This document shows positions 63,001 to 64,000 of a DNA stretch of 64,000 bases, one piece after another. The stretch covers positions 20,403,001-20,467,000 of the forward strand of contig OY987265.1 of assembly GCA_963920665.1 (NCBI GenBank). Reading direction: 5' to 3'. Position 1 is the first letter of the stretch, and each line of letters opens with the position of its first letter. The DNA comes from Straminergon stramineum (taxonomy: Eukaryota; Streptophyta; Bryopsida; Hypnales; Calliergonaceae). Both the position numbers and the translations under genes were made by a program. Under the pieces are notes generated by a model. That model was not told where the DNA came from and made no database searches. It saw only the letters and a program-made list of their open reading frames with translations.

Positions 63001-64000
63001 AAAACCTGCAAATGCACATTACAATGAGATTAAATTCACATATTTCAAATGAATGTATGCACAATAAGGGTAGTCACAATTTCCTTCACACTTTCCTTCA
63101 TTCTCAATCTTTAGAGAATGGGGATATGGAACTCTCTCATAGGCTCTCCATGGCTTGTGAAAACCCCATTCTCTCAAGACTAAGAATGATCATTCTTCTC
63201 TTTTGGAAATGAAGAATGAACATGAAATTTTTTTGTTGAAGAATTTTCCACTCCTCCGTAGTTCACTTTCACCTTGCTAGACAAATTTCCATTTTTGTTA
63301 CATTTTGGGTTCTACTCTCGCATTCCTATTTCGTGCCTTTACCAAGCATTCCAAAGAGCCTTCACATTCTACACACCCATCACATTTTCTACATTCAACA
63401 ATCTCCATCCCATGTTTTGCATGTTTGAGAACTTCAAAATTTGCAATTGTAAATTTCATTCCCTGATTAGACTCTATTCTCATTCTCTTCACCAACAAAA
63501 GGGTGTCAAAAGGAGAGGTGTCACACCTCCATCATGATTTCTAACTCCTAATTGACTCCTCTTTTCTTTCCACAATTTCTCATTCTTCACAGAAATTTCA
63601 TTATTGGAGAAGTGACTACCGTGACTACCCCTAGTACATCACATGAACATATGTACGTATAAATATCTCAGAATTTTCCAGAAATGGCAAAAAAATCAAA
63701 GATTCTTATACCAGGTGACCCGAAAACTACGTCTTTGAGTGTGTCGTGCGTGCAGGGCCTCTAAGAATAGAACACATTATTGACAAAACAACGAAAGACA
63801 GCAAAACTATCGCAACATTGATGACACATCAGACAGGGTACCCTCACCTAGGGGCTCTATCTTCGAGCCATGACCTTGAATAGAGTATTATTACCTGCAA
63901 CAACCTCACAGAACTCCGATGTATCAGAATATAGGCATGTCCAATATGAAGCACACAACTACAATAAGCTGTTGCAAAACGTCTGACAACATCAATCTTG
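60100..64000. other. AT-rich terminal region without supported genes
   Basis: A family B fragment in reverse orientation lies at about 60,690-61,000 (AACATGTGGAAGAAATTTCAAA, then GCAGATTATAAGATATT). Elsewhere only short AT-rich chance frames occur. From 63,700 the composition rises; a frame open to the right edge on the minus strand ends at a possible donor (CAG|GTAATA, 63895), so an exon of a gene beyond the window is possible but not supported by any domain. Confidence 0.45.

Noticed and set aside
63895..64000. Terminal exon on the minus strand (open frame up to CAG|GTAATA)
   Set aside because: Only about 35 codons, no recognisable domain, and the upstream splice site lies outside the window.

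Overview
The window is nuclear DNA of a land plant. The genes have short GT-AG introns, and there is a U6 snRNA gene, a Ty1/copia retrotransposon, a PIF/Harbinger relic and many small CACTA-type and foldback elements. The lineage cannot be fixed from this window alone. The alpha-tubulins, the two small hairpin loci and the intron sizes would suit a bryophyte or another seed-free plant, but that is a guess. Genes are few; most of the 64 kb is AT-rich repeat-derived sequence.

Layout. 1-8.4 kb: dispersed repeats, including copies of two families whose ends read TTAA followed by CCCYTAAA, and a 1.7 kb element with ~50 bp inverted ends. 8.5-11.75 kb: an intact six-exon FAD-dependent monooxygenase gene (+). 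11.75-20.5 kb: MITEs, one 0.77 kb inverted-repeat element and a microRNA-like hairpin. 20.9-26.5 kb: a degenerate copia element inserted in a GC-rich minisatellite. 27-28.7 kb (-): a decayed protein-kinase gene with a TATA box and eight upstream copies of a GTGGACRTC-type motif. 29-32 kb: a 180-bp tandem array and a probable Ty3-type LTR. 32-52.9 kb: gene-poor, with CACTA MITEs, a Harbinger transposase relic, two further copies of the 0.7 kb element and a second copy of the microRNA-like hairpin on the other strand. 52.9-59 kb: two convergent alpha-tubulin genes whose last exons and 3' flanks form a 1,056-bp inverted repeat with no difference seen by eye. 59.9-60.0 kb (-): a U6 snRNA gene or recent pseudogene. 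60-64 kb: AT-rich, with no supported gene.

The most unusual point is that both alpha-tubulins have Asn at position 254. Almost every alpha-tubulin has Glu there, the residue that triggers GTP hydrolysis on the neighbouring beta-tubulin. The rest of the nucleotide-binding machinery, Lys40 and the C-terminal tyrosine are intact, so the genes look functional but biochemically altered. Their tail-to-tail arrangement with perfectly matched 3' halves suggests recent gene conversion and could yield double-stranded RNA if transcription reads through.
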